Assembly: GCF_902806685.2 (NCBI RefSeq)
Contig: NC_048538.1
Coordinates: forward strand, 7,812,001-7,876,000
DNA: 64,000 nucleotides
From: Maniola hyperantus
Taxonomy: Eukaryota; Arthropoda; Insecta; Lepidoptera; Nymphalidae
Direction of reading: 5' to 3'
Shown: one piece after another, positions 55,201 through 64,000 of the stretch
Position numbering within the stretch: the first letter of the stretch is position 1
Layout of the letters: every line of letters starts with the position of its first letter
The notes under the pieces: model-generated
Databases searched by the model: none
Seen by the model: the letters and a program-made list of their open reading frames with translations, nothing else
Told to the model about the DNA's origin: nothing
Program-made: the position numbers and the translations under genes

Positions 55201-58200
55201 TAATGACACTAAGTTAAATGATTACCTACGAAGCTTGACCAATGACCGAGAAACTGACTATTCTCTTTGGAAAGTAACAGGTAATCTAAAAAGACCTATC
55301 ACACATATACCACCTATTAAAGAATCAAATGGAAAATGGGCTATCAATAACATTCAAAAAGCTAATAGATTCGCTCAGCATCTGGAAGATATATTCCAAC
55401 CAAATGAGGGCCATACAATTGATTTCAGTGAGAATGAAGAAAGACAAGATGACCTGCAAAATATCAGACTTGTGACACCAAAGGAAGTATCTGAAGAAAT
55501 AAAGTTCAATTTAAGCAAAAAAAAATCTCCAGGATATGATCTCATTACCGGAGAAATTTTAAAAAACCTACCTCGGAAAGCTTTAGTGAAACTTACCAAT
55601 CTCATAAATGCATCATTTAGACTAAGACATGTACCTGAGTTATGGAAAGTTGCTGAAGTTATTATGATCGCTAAACCGGGGAAACCACCCCATGAAACAA
55701 CATCATACAGACCAATCTCTTTATTACCAGTTATTTCAAAATTATTTGAAAAACTGTTACTCAAAAGAATAAAACCTATACTAGAGGAGAGAAAATTAAT
55801 ACCAGATCACCAATTTGGATTCCGTGAAAAACACTCAACGATAGATCAAGTCCACAGAATTACTGACATAATAGAGAAATCATTAGAAAATAAGAAAGTG
55901 TGTTCTACAGTCTTTTTAGACGTAGCGCAAGCTTTCGATAAAGTGTGGCACGAAGGGCTTATCTATAAACTCAGAAATATGCTACCAAAGTCATTTGCAG
56001 ATATTCTTGAATCATACATCTCAAATAGATGGTTTAGAGTCCGTCAAGAAGATGCGTATTCTGAACTCAAAGAAATTAAAGCTGGGGTACCACAAGGAAG
56101 TGTCTTAGGTCCGGTCCTGTACTTATTATACACCTGTGATATTCCAGCACTAGAAAATAACACTATTGCAACATTCGCTGATGATACTGCCATAATAGCA
56201 ACTGGAGAAAGTCACGAAGAAGCAGTAGAAAAAGTTCAAGCTGCCATTAATAAAGTCAACGATTGGACTATAAAGTGGCGAATTAAGCTAAACGAGTCGA
56301 AATCTATGCATATAGATTTTACCAATAAGTTACCAAAATATCACCCAATTTATCTAAATCGGCAACTTATTCCCTACGTAAATACAGCGAAGTACTTGGG
56401 TATGACGCTTGACGCAAAGCTTCGATGGAAAGCTCATGTTAAAAAGAAACGTGAGGAGTTAGAATTACGCTACAAAAAAATGTATTGGCTGCTTGGAAGG
56501 CATTCCACGCTCTCATTACATAATAAACTTATGCTATACAAGCAAGTTCTGATGCCTGTATGGACGTATGGTATACAACTCTGGGGGTGTACTAAACCGA
56601 CCAATGTTCAAGTAATACAGAGATTCCAGAACAAAGTACTCAGGGAAATAACAAATGCACCCTGGTATGTAAGAAATCACGATCTCCACAGGGACCTTAA
56701 GATAGAGTTCGTAAACAAAATCATCCAAAAGTACGCAGAAGCTCACCAACATCGACTTCGCCATCATGTTAATTTGGAGGCTGTGAAGCTTCTAGATAAC
56801 ATGGATATCAAAAGGAGGCTCAAAAGAACCAAGCCGTTTGTGTAATAGTGCTTGTGCTACTTTATTTTTCTAGGTCACAAGAACATAGTGAACTGTAAGT
56901 ACGTGTTAGAATAAACTAAGGACAGTTATTGGACTGTAAATTAGATTTAAAAATTAATCATAAGTAGAAGTTTAAGCTAGAATAATATTACTTATTAGCC
57001 CATAGGCTAGATGGTAGTAGTAATAAAGCTGCCATTTTATAATGGTGCTTTATGGTAGGAAAAAAAAAAAAAAAAAAAAAAATATTGTTCCGTGTTTTGT
57101 ACACACTATATAGTATTTAAATAAAAAAAGAAGGCAATCAATGGACAAATAACATTTAGTTAGAGAGATCACTTAAAACCAAATTTTATAATAATATAAA
57201 CAAATTAATCTCATTATACCACATGACAAAAAATCATATTATTAGAAAATTAAACATACTTAGCATATAAATAATTGTGTGTCAATTCCAAACTCTCGTC
57301 ATATCCAAACTTGCGCAGTACAGTCCATGTTGTCTCATTCCGTCCTCGTTGTATGAACAAGCAATGCAAGAATATGAAGCCCTTCATTGTTATGCATTCA
57401 TTTTCTATACCACCAGCAATATTTTGAGCAATCACAGATTTTACTTCATCTAAAACCTAAAATAATAATATTGCTACTAACAGATGATAATATGATAACT
57501 ACTATAATAACTGATGGTTAATAGAACCAAGATCACCAGTAAAAAATTGAGTACCTATAATATTATCACAATTGTGTCATACCTGCAATTGTAATGGAGT
57601 GTCAAAACACTTCTTTTGAAACACAGTTATTTCATAATCATCCAATAAACCATCACCATCTATGTCACAAATTTTGAATATTCTGGTCAAAGCTCTTTTG
57701 CACCTTTCTGTTAGCTAAAAAAAAACTTTTGGTTTAATCCCCAAAGTAGCTTTAGACCTTGGCTTCACTTATATTAAATCACACCTACCTGTATCTCAAG
57801 ATCAAAATATGTATGTACTTAAAAATAAAATTAAAATTCACAGATATAACTCGTAAAATTTAACTCTTAACGCGCCATTTAAACTTTTTATGTCAAAAGT
57901 ACGATTTTAGAGTGAACCCTACTTTTGACATGACAGTTGACTCATAGGGCTGAAATGGCGCGTGAGGAGTCATTTTGTACGGACTATATAATATAAATAA
58001 CTATTCATGAAACTCTGTAATATGTCAGAAATTTAATATTAAATTGATATATAGAATTTGTAATTTGTAAACCAATTATTTATTAAGAATGAATAAAAGG
58101 CTTTTTTATTTAATTTATTTATAACATATTATGTAACTTTTAAACTGTTGCAGTTATGATTTAAATTAAGAGACAAACTATATACAATACACATATATAA

Positions 58201-60350
58201 CAATAGAATAAAAGACAATTAGTGCATAAAGATAGAGATGATGATCTACAATAATATGAATCTAATTAATAATCTAATACCTCTTGTTCCTCAATGGAGT
58301 ATATGGGGTGAATAGGATGTAATACAGCCTTCTGTGCATTATAAAACATTTCTGATACATTTGTAAGTGTTTTTGCAGAGCATTCTATACATCTGTCCAC
58401 CTCTGGATACTCCTCAGCAATATCCCATATATTCTAAAACAATTTTATTCATTTTATTATCTATAGCTGATCCCCGCGGCTTCGCCCGCGTAGATTTAGG
58501 TTTTTAAAGATCCCGTATAGCCTATGTCACTCAGGAATAATGTAGCTTTCTACTGGTGAAAGAATTTTTAAAATCGGTTCAGTAGTTCTAAAGATTACCC
58601 CCTACAAACAAACTTAACGACATTACCTCTTTATATAATACAACGCCGTGCAGCAGAAATCGTAATATTTTAATTTCGCCATAACTTCAAAACCAAACGT
58701 CCAATTTTAATCATTCAAAGACCAAATATTATCTCCATAAACTGTTCTTAGTGATGAAATCATTTATTTTGATAAGGATTAATAGCATGAGTAAAATAAA
58801 CGCGTTTAAATGTAGTCCAAAAAAAATTCAAGATTTTTAAATAAAAAAATGGTTGCTGTGCCTCACTCGACATAGATGGGTATAGTGTGTCGCGGACTTT
58901 TTTGTAGATATTTATAAGATCTACAATTAATTAGAACATTTTATGGTTCTATCTTTTATAGTTTAGGCAGCGTACGCAAAATAAGTAACTTTTCTGGTTG
59001 ATTTTTTACACCTTGTGTCCGAAAAACCCAAATATCTTACGGAACCCTATTTTTTTCCAAAATAAAATATAGCCTATGTTACTCGTGGATAATGTAGCTT
59101 TCGAATGGTGAAAGAATTTTTAAAATCGGTCCAGTAGTTTTTGAGCCTATTCAGTACAATCAAACAAACAAACAAACAAACAAACAAACAAACAAAGTTT
59201 TCCTCTTTATAATATTAGTGTAGATGAACGAGGACCGGGTGTGGTGGCGCTCTTTAGGGAAGGCCTATGTCCAACAGTGGACGTTCACGGGCTGATGATG
59301 ATGATGATGATGATGGTGAGGTCAATGGGAAGTACCCTATAGGTTTTCTTGATAGACACAACGGACAGATGGACAGACAGACAACAAAGTAATCCTATAA
59401 GGGTTCCTTTTTTCTTTTGAGGTACGGAACCCTAAAAACTGGCAATCGCTCAACCTTAGCATGTAACTGTGATATGTAAGTAGTTAAATATTCGCAAGCC
59501 AAAGATAAAGCAAATACACATGTTCAAGAATATGAATATAGTTTTGTAAAAAAATTGTGTGCAAATCAGTTATCCCCATTGTCTTATAATAGGTTAAAAA
59601 AGAGTTTACGATTCTTTAATAAAAGATAGTAATGACTAAAATCACACAGAATGATGGGAATAAAATTTTAATTGAAGCATTGTGTAGACTGTATACTTGT
59701 GTATCATAAACTTACATCAACAACAGAGTAGTCAATTAAATCTATTTTGTTTCCAACAAGAATTACAGGTTTCCTATAATCATCCGGACAGTTGTCCCTC
59801 ACAAATGGTAGCCAGTAAGAAGCTATTTTGTTCAAAGTTTCCTGCCTGTCTACAGAAAATACTATACATATTACATGAGCTTTTTCAATTTCTTCAGCAA
59901 CTTGTTCCAAACTTTGTTCAGTTACTGGAAAGAAAGATTGATAATTTATATTAGAGACCTAATATAATAACTCGTGAGAATTGGACATAAGTATCTAGAT
60001 AGGTTACAAATAATAACAAGATTTTTTTGAAAGAGATTAATTAGTAGTACTCGTATTTGACAATAAATCAATATGGTTTGGTATTGTTACTAAGTAGGTA
60101 TTATATAAAGATAATTCTCACGTTACAGGGAAAGGTTCGATGTGTTACGAAACTTACAGCATACATCGACAATGTTAGTCGGAACTTGCTCCGGCGTAAC
60201 ATCAGCAGGGATAGTGATTTCTTCAGCTTTAGGCGGCACATTTTCAGCGAATTCTTCGGTTACTAGTGAAAGTATTAGGGAAGTTTTACCAACACCTGGC
60301 TCTCCTAACAAAACTATTCGAACTGTACGGGGAATAGATTCAAACACCAT
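46265..60350 (-). CDS. Miro: Miro, mitochondrial Rho GTPase, complete
   Basis: Eleven exons, all phases consistent, 630 aa: 60350-60158, 59924-59716, 58433-58281, 57714-57583, 57456-57260, 53516-53327, 52847-52712, 52111-51981, 51826-51596, 49861-49668 and 46391-46265. Miro sits in the mitochondrial outer membrane and tethers mitochondria to kinesin and dynein adaptors. Order: N-terminal GTPase (P-loop LLGEPGVGKTSL; NKID specificity motif), EF-hand 1 (DIDGDGLLDDYE), the FLFLHCLFIQRGRNETTW-type helper (here FIFLHCLF, QRGRNETTWTVLRKFGY), EF-hand 2 (DKDRDGMLNPTE), second helper (TLQGWMCRWTLMTLLD), C-terminal GTPase (P-loop GPRSCGKT; VGTKGD), and a tail anchor WWKAGIGVAAATLAGLVLLK. Length is close to fly Miro. 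Exon 9 is followed by a tandem array of partial copies of itself. Intron 5 contains a Jockey-type LINE. Head to head with POLR3B. Confidence 0.93.
46735..47745. mobile_element. 1-kb non-autonomous DNA element, family F, copy 2
   Basis: Nearly identical to 23723-24731 along its full length, with the same orientation, termini AATAGGCTACTTGAC and GTCAACTAGCCCATT, and the same internal Helitron-like segment. It lies in the last Miro intron. The left flank (GAGTTAAAACGAGACAG) is a piece of MITE D. Confidence 0.75.
47775..47960. mobile_element. MITE with inverted CCAAT-type motifs, copy 1
   Basis: CATCAATCATTATTACAATC, TTCTGATTGGCTGAATTTG and GCAACAATGCATTG face CCAATAGTGAGCGAGC and AACCAATCAGAGATG, then GACATTGTAGCTGTC. 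A close copy lies at 49905. Confidence 0.65.
48001..48740. other. Miro last intron, no feature seen
   Basis: AT-rich, stop-dense, no repeat with a partner in the window. Confidence 0.35.
48748..48911 (+). mobile_element. Helitron-like element
   Basis: CTGTATCATAAATGCGAGAG, TTTTCACGGCTCTACCG and GACGAAGTTTGGCATAAG. It ends AAGCGAATGAAGTGG..CATCAGCTAGTT. Confidence 0.55.
49022..49456 (+). mobile_element. family L-related repeat split by a MITE
   Basis: TTAGGGTTTCGTACCCGAGG, GGCAACGGGACTCTATTACT on the left and ATCATGAACCGTAATAGGTA, TGTGAATCCAACTCGCACTT on the right. Confidence 0.5.
49067..49229. mobile_element. MITE with CACTCATCC..GGATGAGTG termini
   Basis: GCGGTTACGCACTCATCCAA then ATCCGTGAAAATAC faces GTATTTTCACGGATTCGGAT then GGATGAGTGCGTGATTGC. 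Nested in the repeat at 49022-49456. Confidence 0.65.
49480..49632 (+). mobile_element. Helitron-like element, 3'-truncated
   Basis: ACCCTTATTATAAATGCGAA, GGTTTGTCCTTCAATCACG and CTTTTTATCCCGGAAAATCA match 4042-4240. It ends 36 bp from Miro exon 10. Confidence 0.55.
49905..50095. mobile_element. MITE with inverted CCAAT-type motifs, copy 2
   Basis: Same body as 47775-47960 (GTTCTGATTGGCTGAATTTG, GCAACAATGCATTGCAGCCA), with different outer edges (CCTCGATTGCGAG and CTCCCGCAATCGCG, themselves inverted). Confidence 0.65.
50105..50215. mobile_element. half of a GTCGACGTTAGCCCGACTAG element
   Basis: GTTAGTCGGCGTAAGCCCGACTAGTTTTGAACCCATCCGG matches the right half of the palindromic element at 61401-61534; part also occurs at 23120-23190. 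Confidence 0.5.
50216..50725. other. Miro intron 9, distal part, no feature seen
   Basis: AT-rich stretch between repeats with no exon-like frame. Confidence 0.35.
50740..50825 (+). mobile_element. family L 3' end fragment
   Basis: GTGCAAAATGTCGAAAAAATAC, TACGGAACCCTCGGCGCACG and GTCTGACTCGTGGCCGGTTTT. Confidence 0.55.
51000..51727 (-). repeat. five-unit 144-bp tandem array of the Miro exon 9 3' end
   Basis: Landmarks recur every 144 bp exactly (GATGGGTATCTCC at 51131, 51275, 51419, 51563 in variant form, and 51707). On the minus strand each unit reads KEIPITRVSDPLQ, HEVNCDVACLVYDVTASRSF and YIARIYI, then the donor GTGAGT and 15 more bases to the next unit. Unit 1 (51596 upward) is the real exon end. 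Units 2-5 end at 51452, 51308, 51164 and 51020. Changes are few: PLQP becomes PLQL in units 2-5, Y to N and E to D in unit 2, P to L in unit 3, and GAA to TAA in unit 5 (stop at 51041-51043). A degraded piece of a sixth may lie at about 50968-51000. No unit contains an acceptor. Confidence 0.9.
52440..52565. mobile_element. MITE family B, worn copy
   Basis: TTGGTGCCAATTCTGTTTACACA and AAAAGGATAGCTATTCGTTTCAGAC resemble the left and central parts of the family. Confidence 0.4.
53810..53955. mobile_element. MITE family C
   Basis: TATAGTCCATACAAAATGAG, CACTCGCCATTTTAACTT and CATGTCAAAAGTACGG face CGTACTTTTGACATGACAG and AAACTGGCGAGTGAGATCTC. Confidence 0.7.
54051..54185 (+). CDS. short upstream ORF of the Jockey-type LINE
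   Basis: 44 codons, MSYSNNTSDPTLNKLDEILK to NKAPFKTK, rich in charged residues with a heptad-like LDEILKFMSSFDDRLRKLE that could form a short coiled coil. Its stop overlaps the ORF2 start as TAATG (54183-54187), the arrangement used for termination-reinitiation in some non-LTR elements. It may be the end of a lost ORF1. The frame continues upstream into host sequence to 53961, but that part is outside the duplication. Confidence 0.5.
   Translation: MSYSNNTSDPTLNKLDEILKFMSSFDDRLRKLENGTNKAPFKTK
54185..56845 (+). CDS. LINE ORF2: APE endonuclease and reverse transcriptase
   Basis: 886 aa without interruption. The N-terminal apurinic-like endonuclease shows LLAWNSNGL, ISETHF, GGDFNAKNIFWGS and SDHSPI, that is, the Asn, Glu, Asp/Asn and His catalytic sites (residues 8-220). 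Reverse transcriptase at about 480-760: KPGKPPHETTSYRPISLLPV, motif A LDVAQAFDKVWH, motif B AGVPQGSVLGPVLY, motif C FADDTAI, then KLNESKSMHIDF. The C-terminal part (TYGIQLWGC, IQRFQNKVLREITNAPWYVRN) is typical of the Jockey clade. All catalytic residues are present, so this copy could be active or a recent descendant. Confidence 0.92.
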   Translation: MEKELKLLAWNSNGLFQHQHELQVVLDTENIDICLISETHFTKESYIKFNGYKVYHALHPNNSARGGSAVIIKESICHYEESKYEESEIQAVAVNIKTERYPITIVAIYCPPRHSLKKYEYVRFLRQYGHRFIIGGDFNAKNIFWGSRLTTTKGKELLSAIKDLGCDAISTGMPTYWPTDPQKTPDLIDFFITKNISPRYLNIEGKYDMNSDHSPILLILNKHNIAFKETKITLVNNNTDWESFKIELDSTINLKVPLKCQDQLNMEVAKFITDIQKSAWNNTPSIKKRSKGTTYPKEIIQLIRTKRKQRKKWHASRSPQDKRILNKLAKTIKKAIKSHNDTKLNDYLRSLTNDRETDYSLWKVTGNLKRPITHIPPIKESNGKWAINNIQKANRFAQHLEDIFQPNEGHTIDFSENEERQDDLQNIRLVTPKEVSEEIKFNLSKKKSPGYDLITGEILKNLPRKALVKLTNLINASFRLRHVPELWKVAEVIMIAKPGKPPHETTSYRPISLLPVISKLFEKLLLKRIKPILEERKLIPDHQFGFREKHSTIDQVHRITDIIEKSLENKKVCSTVFLDVAQAFDKVWHEGLIYKLRNMLPKSFADILESYISNRWFRVRQEDAYSELKEIKAGVPQGSVLGPVLYLLYTCDIPALENNTIATFADDTAIIATGESHEEAVEKVQAAINKVNDWTIKWRIKLNESKSMHIDFTNKLPKYHPIYLNRQLIPYVNTAKYLGMTLDAKLRWKAHVKKKREELELRYKKMYWLLGRHSTLSLHNKLMLYKQVLMPVWTYGIQLWGCTKPTNVQVIQRFQNKVLREITNAPWYVRNHDLHRDLKIEFVNKIIQKYAEAHQHRLRHHVNLEAVKLLDNMDIKRRLKRTKPFV
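57846..57990. mobile_element. MITE family C
   Basis: CTCTTAACGCGCCATTTAAA then TATGTCAAAAGTACGATTTT faces CCTACTTTTGACATGACAG, then GAAATGGCGCGTGAGGAG and TTTTGTACGGACTATA. Confidence 0.7.
57991..58280. other. Miro intron 3, no feature seen
   Basis: AT-rich spacer between the MITE and exon 3. Confidence 0.35.
58465..58645. repeat. dispersed repeat, Helitron-like left end
   Basis: ATAGCTGATCCCCGCGGCTTC then GCCCGCGTAGATTTAGG, AATAATGTAGCTTTCTACTGG, TTCAGTAGTTCTAAAGATTA and CCCCCTACAAAC. Relatives at 25254 and 59040. Confidence 0.55.
58646..59035. other. Miro intron 2, unassigned part
   Basis: No open frame of note; CGTAATATTTTAATTTCGCC to AACGCGTTTAAATG may be older repeat. Confidence 0.3.
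59040..59225. repeat. dispersed repeat with CAAA microsatellite
   Basis: GGAACCCTATTTTTTTCC, GGATAATGTAGCTTTCGAATGG and TCGGTCCAGTAGTTTTTGAG, then CAAA units and TTTTCCTCTTTATAATATTAG. Same family as 58465. Confidence 0.55.
59160..59198. repeat. CAAA microsatellite
   Basis: About nine perfect CAAA units inside the 59040 repeat. Confidence 0.9.
59325..59437 (-). mobile_element. family L 5' end, reverse
   Basis: AATGGGAAGTACCCTATAGG, ACAACAAAGTAATCCTATAAG and TTTTGAGGTACGGAACCC. A GATGAT run (59292-59314) precedes it. Confidence 0.6.
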
Positions 60351-60895
60351 TTTTGTAATTTTTATGTTAGGGTATTATGTAAGCATTTGGAACACATTGT
60401 GTGTATTAGAAACAATACTTATATTTTACTCTTAAGTAATTAATTGAACTGTATTGTTATTATATTAAAAATTTGCCGAATTTATTTCATTTATTTAATG
60501 CCCACAGAATACACATTGATTTTATGTCAAATGCTGTGGTCAAATGTCACTTCATTTGACAGATTTGGTCACAGATTAATAAGGATACCTTGGATGAATG
60601 ATTACTATCTCTATGCCGCGCACCAACTGGCAACTTGCCAGAGTGGCAGCACCATACTGACTAGTGACAGTTCCAAAGAGTATATAATCATCTCTATGAT
60701 AATCACTGACAGTTCTACAAAAAAATCTCTGAAATAATAATAATAATAACCTCAAAAATCATAATTCAAAAATATTGAATTACAAACAATGTTCTGTGAT
60801 TATAAATGTAAACTGGAACAAAATCATGGATTATTTCAATGAAATCGAAGATGTGAATTATTGTTATCTTTTTATGTGAACTATATATAAATAAC
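60351..60895. promoter_or_regulatory. divergent promoter region of Miro and POLR3B
   Basis: The Miro ATG (60350, minus) and the POLR3B ATG (60896, plus) are 545 bp apart and point away from each other, with no recognisable transposon between. This is a compact bidirectional promoter by position. No TATA box was assigned. An inverted pair ACTGGCAACTTGCCAGAGT (60627-60645) lies near the middle. Confidence 0.55.
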
Positions 60896-63295
60896 ATGTT
60901 AGAACGAAATATGGGAGAAGTAAATAATAAACATTCAGAATGGGAGTCTGCAAAAGGTTTAAGAGAACCAATAAAAGCTTTAGAGGTTGGTTATTTACTT
61001 TGATAAATTAATAAATGTTCAAGAAAATATCCTTCTGTCCTTAGTCAATCCTCCAAACCAAAATCTGTTTACTGTTGATAGTTAACAGTCAACTAAGATT
61101 TGTTTTAAGAACTAGCACTGAATAGCTGTGATAGCCTATTGTTTATGACGACTGCCTGCTATTCGGAAGGTTGAGGGTTCGATCTCTAACTTTTCGGAAC
61201 TATATTCTACATAAGTATCACTTGCTTTCACAGTCAAGGAAAACATCGTTCCGGAAACTGCATGCCTGAGAGTCGTTCATAATGTTCTCAAAGGTGGGTG
61301 AAGTCTGCCAATCCGCACAGGGCTAATATAGCAGACTATGGCCAAACCCTTCCCATATTGAGAGGAGACCTATACTAAATAATAATATAAATACTATAAA
61401 CGGCTGTACTCATGTGTGTAGTCGACGTTAAGTCAAAACCGCGGCGCGTGCGCGAACGGACTCCCTTGAAAAAGGACCCCGTATGGGTTCGAAACTAGTC
61501 GGGCTAACGTCGACTACACACGTGAGTACAGCCGGGACAGATATTATTTAGAATGGAAATCACTCACGGTAGTTTAAATGCTAAAATAGGAGACCCATAC
61601 TTGGTAGTTGATCATGATTATTATTATTAGTTTTAATAGACTAAGCAGCTTTCGCTGATGCGTCTATATCAGAAGTGCTTCGAGTTTTCCAAATGTTTGT
61701 CCAATCTATTCTTGAACTGGTGAACAGAACTTGACATAACACCATCCTTAGGCAATTTATTCCAAATGTAAACAACTGTTGGTCAGAAAGTGTTTTAATG
61801 GATTTGACAATGTTGACTAAATATTAATGTTTTGGTTTTATACTACCTAAAAGGGTAAGCTGTCAAAGAAATAGAAAACTTACATAAGCCTTTGTTTACA
61901 GGACAAATGGAAACTTGTACCATCATTTCTGCAAGTTAAGGGATTGGTTAAGCAGCACATTGATTCTTTCAATTATTTTATTAATGTTGAAATCAAGAAA
62001 ATTGTTCAAGCAAATGAGAAAGTGTTTTGTGATTCAGATCCCTTGTTTTACATTAAATATTTAAATGCATATGTGGGAACACCAGATTTAGAAGAGGGTT
62101 TTAGTGTCACAAAACCTACGACTCCACATGAGTGCCGGCTCAGGGACATGACATATTCTGCTCCAATCACAGTGGACATTGAATATATCAGAGGCAACCA
62201 AAGGGTTATAAAAAATAAACAACTAATTGGGAGGTATATTTATCAGTTTTATTTGTTTGCATTATTGTAATATCAATAAATGTGCACCACCATGTTTTAA
62301 TCCCTTTAAGTTTATAATTTTAACTTGCGTTGTATAAATAAATAAAATCTAATTAATAAACTTCATTGAAGTAATTTAATTTGTTAAACTTGTAAAATTT
62401 TGCTAGAATGCCTCTAATGCTGAGATCTTCAAACTGTGTGTTGACAAACAAATCAGATTTTGAACTGGCTCAACTGAATGAATGTCCACATGATCCTGGT
62501 GGTTATTTTATTATCAGAGGTAACTGTTATTGGTATTTATTAATTCACTAAAATTATTTCAAGATGCTAACTAATATTTTTATTCAATTTCTATTGGAAG
62601 CCTAGACTTTAGGAAGAATTAAGACATTTTTATTCTTTAGAATAAAGAAAGGCTAAATAAAAATGTTGCATGATGTACACAATTATACTGTACACAATCT
62701 CTAAACTAAGCTTTAGATCTGTCAATAGATTAAACCAATGTTATACTTTTCCACAGGGCACATTGTGAAAAGGATAGCACTATATTTAGAGTTTAGACCA
62801 ATCAATTTAGTTTAGAGATTGTGTATGACAGTATTAGCCACAATTGCTCCAAATTATTCAAAATTGCAACTGCAATAAATTTTGGTGTTAAAGTTATTAT
62901 ATTAGTGACCAACTTTTTTCTTCTTCATTTGTGTGATGTAATTTTTAGCCTACATTGTAGCTATAAATCAGTGGATGACTTTTTAGAATAGAACTAATTC
63001 TGGAAATTACATTTTATATCCAAACTTACTAACTTTATATAAGTGTAGATTATATATCAATAGATTATGTCTCAATCTATCTCTATATAGAAAGTACTAC
63101 CATAACATTAATTTCTCAGGTCAAGAGAAAGTTATATTGATCCAGGAGCAGCTCTCAAGGAACAGAATGATTGTGGATGAGTTCAAAGGAGCCATTCAGT
63201 GTCAAGTTACAAGTTCCACGCATGAAAAGAAGACCAGAACTAATGTTATTGTAAAAAATGGAAAATATGTTCTCAGACACAATGCTCTATCAGAT
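60896..63295 (+). CDS. POLR3B: RNA polymerase III subunit RPC2, N-terminal exons (partial)
   Basis: Four exons: 60896-60985, 61902-62233, 62407-62519 and 63120-63295, phases matching; 237 residues in the window and the gene continues to the right. RPC2 is the second-largest subunit of RNA polymerase III, which makes tRNAs, 5S rRNA and U6. The conserved N-terminal protrusion is clear: WKLVPSFLQVKGLVKQHIDS, FNYFINVEIKKI, PHECRLRDMTYSAPITVDIE, RSSNCVLTNKS, LNECPHDPGGYFIIRG, QEKVILIQEQLSRNRMIV and SSTHEKKTRTN. The vertebrate proteins are about 1130 aa. The start at 60896 was taken because no in-frame Met lies upstream in the exon; a second Met is five codons on. Confidence 0.92.
61125..61378 (+). 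mobile_element. tRNA-derived SINE (family S1) in POLR3B intron 1
   Basis: AGCTGTGATAGCCTATTG, GGGTTCGATC, CTAACTTTTCGGAACTAT, AATGTTCTCAAAGGTGGG and GAGAGGAGACC. B box damaged. Confidence 0.65.
61401..61534. mobile_element. 134-bp palindromic MITE
   Basis: CGGCTGTACTCATGTGTGTA then GTCGACGTTA faces TAACGTCGACTACACACGTG then AGTACAGCCG. GC-rich middle with GCGCGTGCGCG. Confidence 0.75.
62668..62842. mobile_element. MITE family B in POLR3B intron 3
   Basis: TGTACACAATCTCTAAACTAAG faces TTTAGTTTAGAGATTGTGTA, with GTGAAAAGGATAGCAC in the middle. Confidence 0.65.
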
Positions 63296-63324
63296 GTATG
63301 ATATTATTGAATAATGTTTTTTTA

Positions 63325-63907
63325 GGGTTCCGTAGCCGAATGGCAAAAAACGGAACCCTTATAGATTCGTCATGTCTGTCTGTCTGTCTGCCCATCCATA
63401 TGTCACAACCACTTTTTTCCGAAACTTTGAGAGCTATACTGTTGAAACTTGGTAAGTAGATGTATTCTGTGAACCGCATTAAGATTTTTACAAAAAAATA
63501 GAAAAAAAAACAATAAATTTTGGGGTTCCCCATACTTAGAACTGAAACTCAAAATTTTTTTTCCTCAAACCCATATGTGTGGGGTATGGGTGTGGGTATC
63601 TATTGATAGGTCTTCAAAAATGATATTGAGGATTCTAAAATAATTGTTTTCTAAACTGAATAGTTTGCGTGAGAGACACTTCCAAAGTTGTAAAATGTGT
63701 GTCCCCCCCCCCTATAACTTCTAAAATAACAGAATGATAAAACAAAAAAATATATATATAATGTACATTACCATGCAACTTTCACCGAAAATTGGTTTGA
63801 ACGAGATCTAGTAAGTAGTTTTTGATTTTTTGTGCAAAATGTCGATAAAATACGATTGTACTACGGAACCCTCAGTGCGCGAGTCTGATTCGCACTTGGC
63901 CGGTTTT
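63325..63907 (+). mobile_element. family L, complete copy in POLR3B intron 4
   Basis: TTTTTTAGGGTTCCGTAGCC to GCGCGAGTCTGATTCGCACTT then GGCCGGTTTTT. The interior differs from the 21885 copy (a run of ten C near 63703, GTGTGGGGTATGGGTG), so this is another subfamily. Confidence 0.65.
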
Positions 63908-63977
63908 TATAAAAAAAACTTTCAAAATAATGTGTAGTTACATAACCCACAAAAGTTGAAAAATGAGCAGTTACTTT

Positions 63978-64000
63978 ATCACTACCCATATTATAAATGC
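63978..64000 (+). mobile_element. start of a Helitron-like element cut by the window end
   Basis: CACTACCCATATTATAAATGC matches the left end of the copies at 4042 and 49480. Confidence 0.45.

Larger units (their letters stand above)
54024..57083 (+). mobile_element. Jockey-type LINE, antisense in Miro intron 5
   Basis: A 3.06-kb unit with a poly(A) tail at about 57060-57082 and an 11-bp target duplication ATTGTTCCGTG at 54013-54023 and 57084-57094. It holds a short upstream frame and an intact ORF2. A full-size ORF1 with zinc knuckles is absent, so the copy is either 5'-truncated or internally reduced. Confidence 0.85.

Overview
This is eukaryotic DNA, almost certainly from a moth or butterfly (Lepidoptera). 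Genes are split by GT-AG introns, there are no operons, and the proteins read as insect orthologs. The spaces between exons are packed with repeat types I recognise from lepidopteran genomes: Helitron-like ends in ..GCTAGT, a long repeat beginning GGTTCCGTACC, tRNA-derived SINEs and many short palindromic MITEs. No rRNA, convincing tRNA gene or CRISPR array is present.

Six host genes were rebuilt exon by exon with matching splice phases. (1) 1500-5333 (+): the C-terminal exons of a MICAL-like protein (bMERB Rab-binding domain). (2) 10042-12544 (-): NCBP3, the alternative nuclear cap-binding subunit, complete, 473 aa. (3) 13757-23298 (+): POLDIP3/SKAR, complete, 366 aa. (4) 34938-42265 (+): cabeza, the single insect FUS/EWS/TAF15 protein, complete, 487 aa. 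(5) 46265-60350 (-): Miro (mitochondrial Rho GTPase), complete, 630 aa in 11 exons. (6) 60896-63295 (+): the first four exons of RNA polymerase III subunit POLR3B, running off the window. There is also an orphan first exon of a THAP-domain gene at 28886-28962.

Layout: NCBP3 and POLDIP3 are head to head, and both act in nuclear mRNP assembly and export. Miro and POLR3B are head to head across 545 bp. Cabeza and Miro converge on a repeat-filled 4-kb spacer. The 23.3-34.9 kb stretch is almost purely transposon-derived. It includes a 2.6-kb, 5'-truncated retrotransposon copy with an open reverse-transcriptase frame and a C-terminal zinc motif plus a restriction-like endonuclease candidate, sitting in layers of older elements. 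A 3.1-kb Jockey-type LINE with an intact 886-aa ORF2 lies antisense in a Miro intron.

The most unusual structure is at 51000-51727. The 3' end of Miro coding exon 9, with its splice donor, is repeated five times in tandem with an exact 144-bp (48-codon) period. The frame stays open across every junction until a stop in the most distal copy. Other points of interest are a near-perfect 249-bp palindrome between NCBP3 and POLDIP3 made of two ends of a 1-kb transposon found elsewhere in the window, a long inverted repeat in the last cabeza intron, and a possible Penelope-type element with a hammerhead-like hairpin at 4.5 kb.
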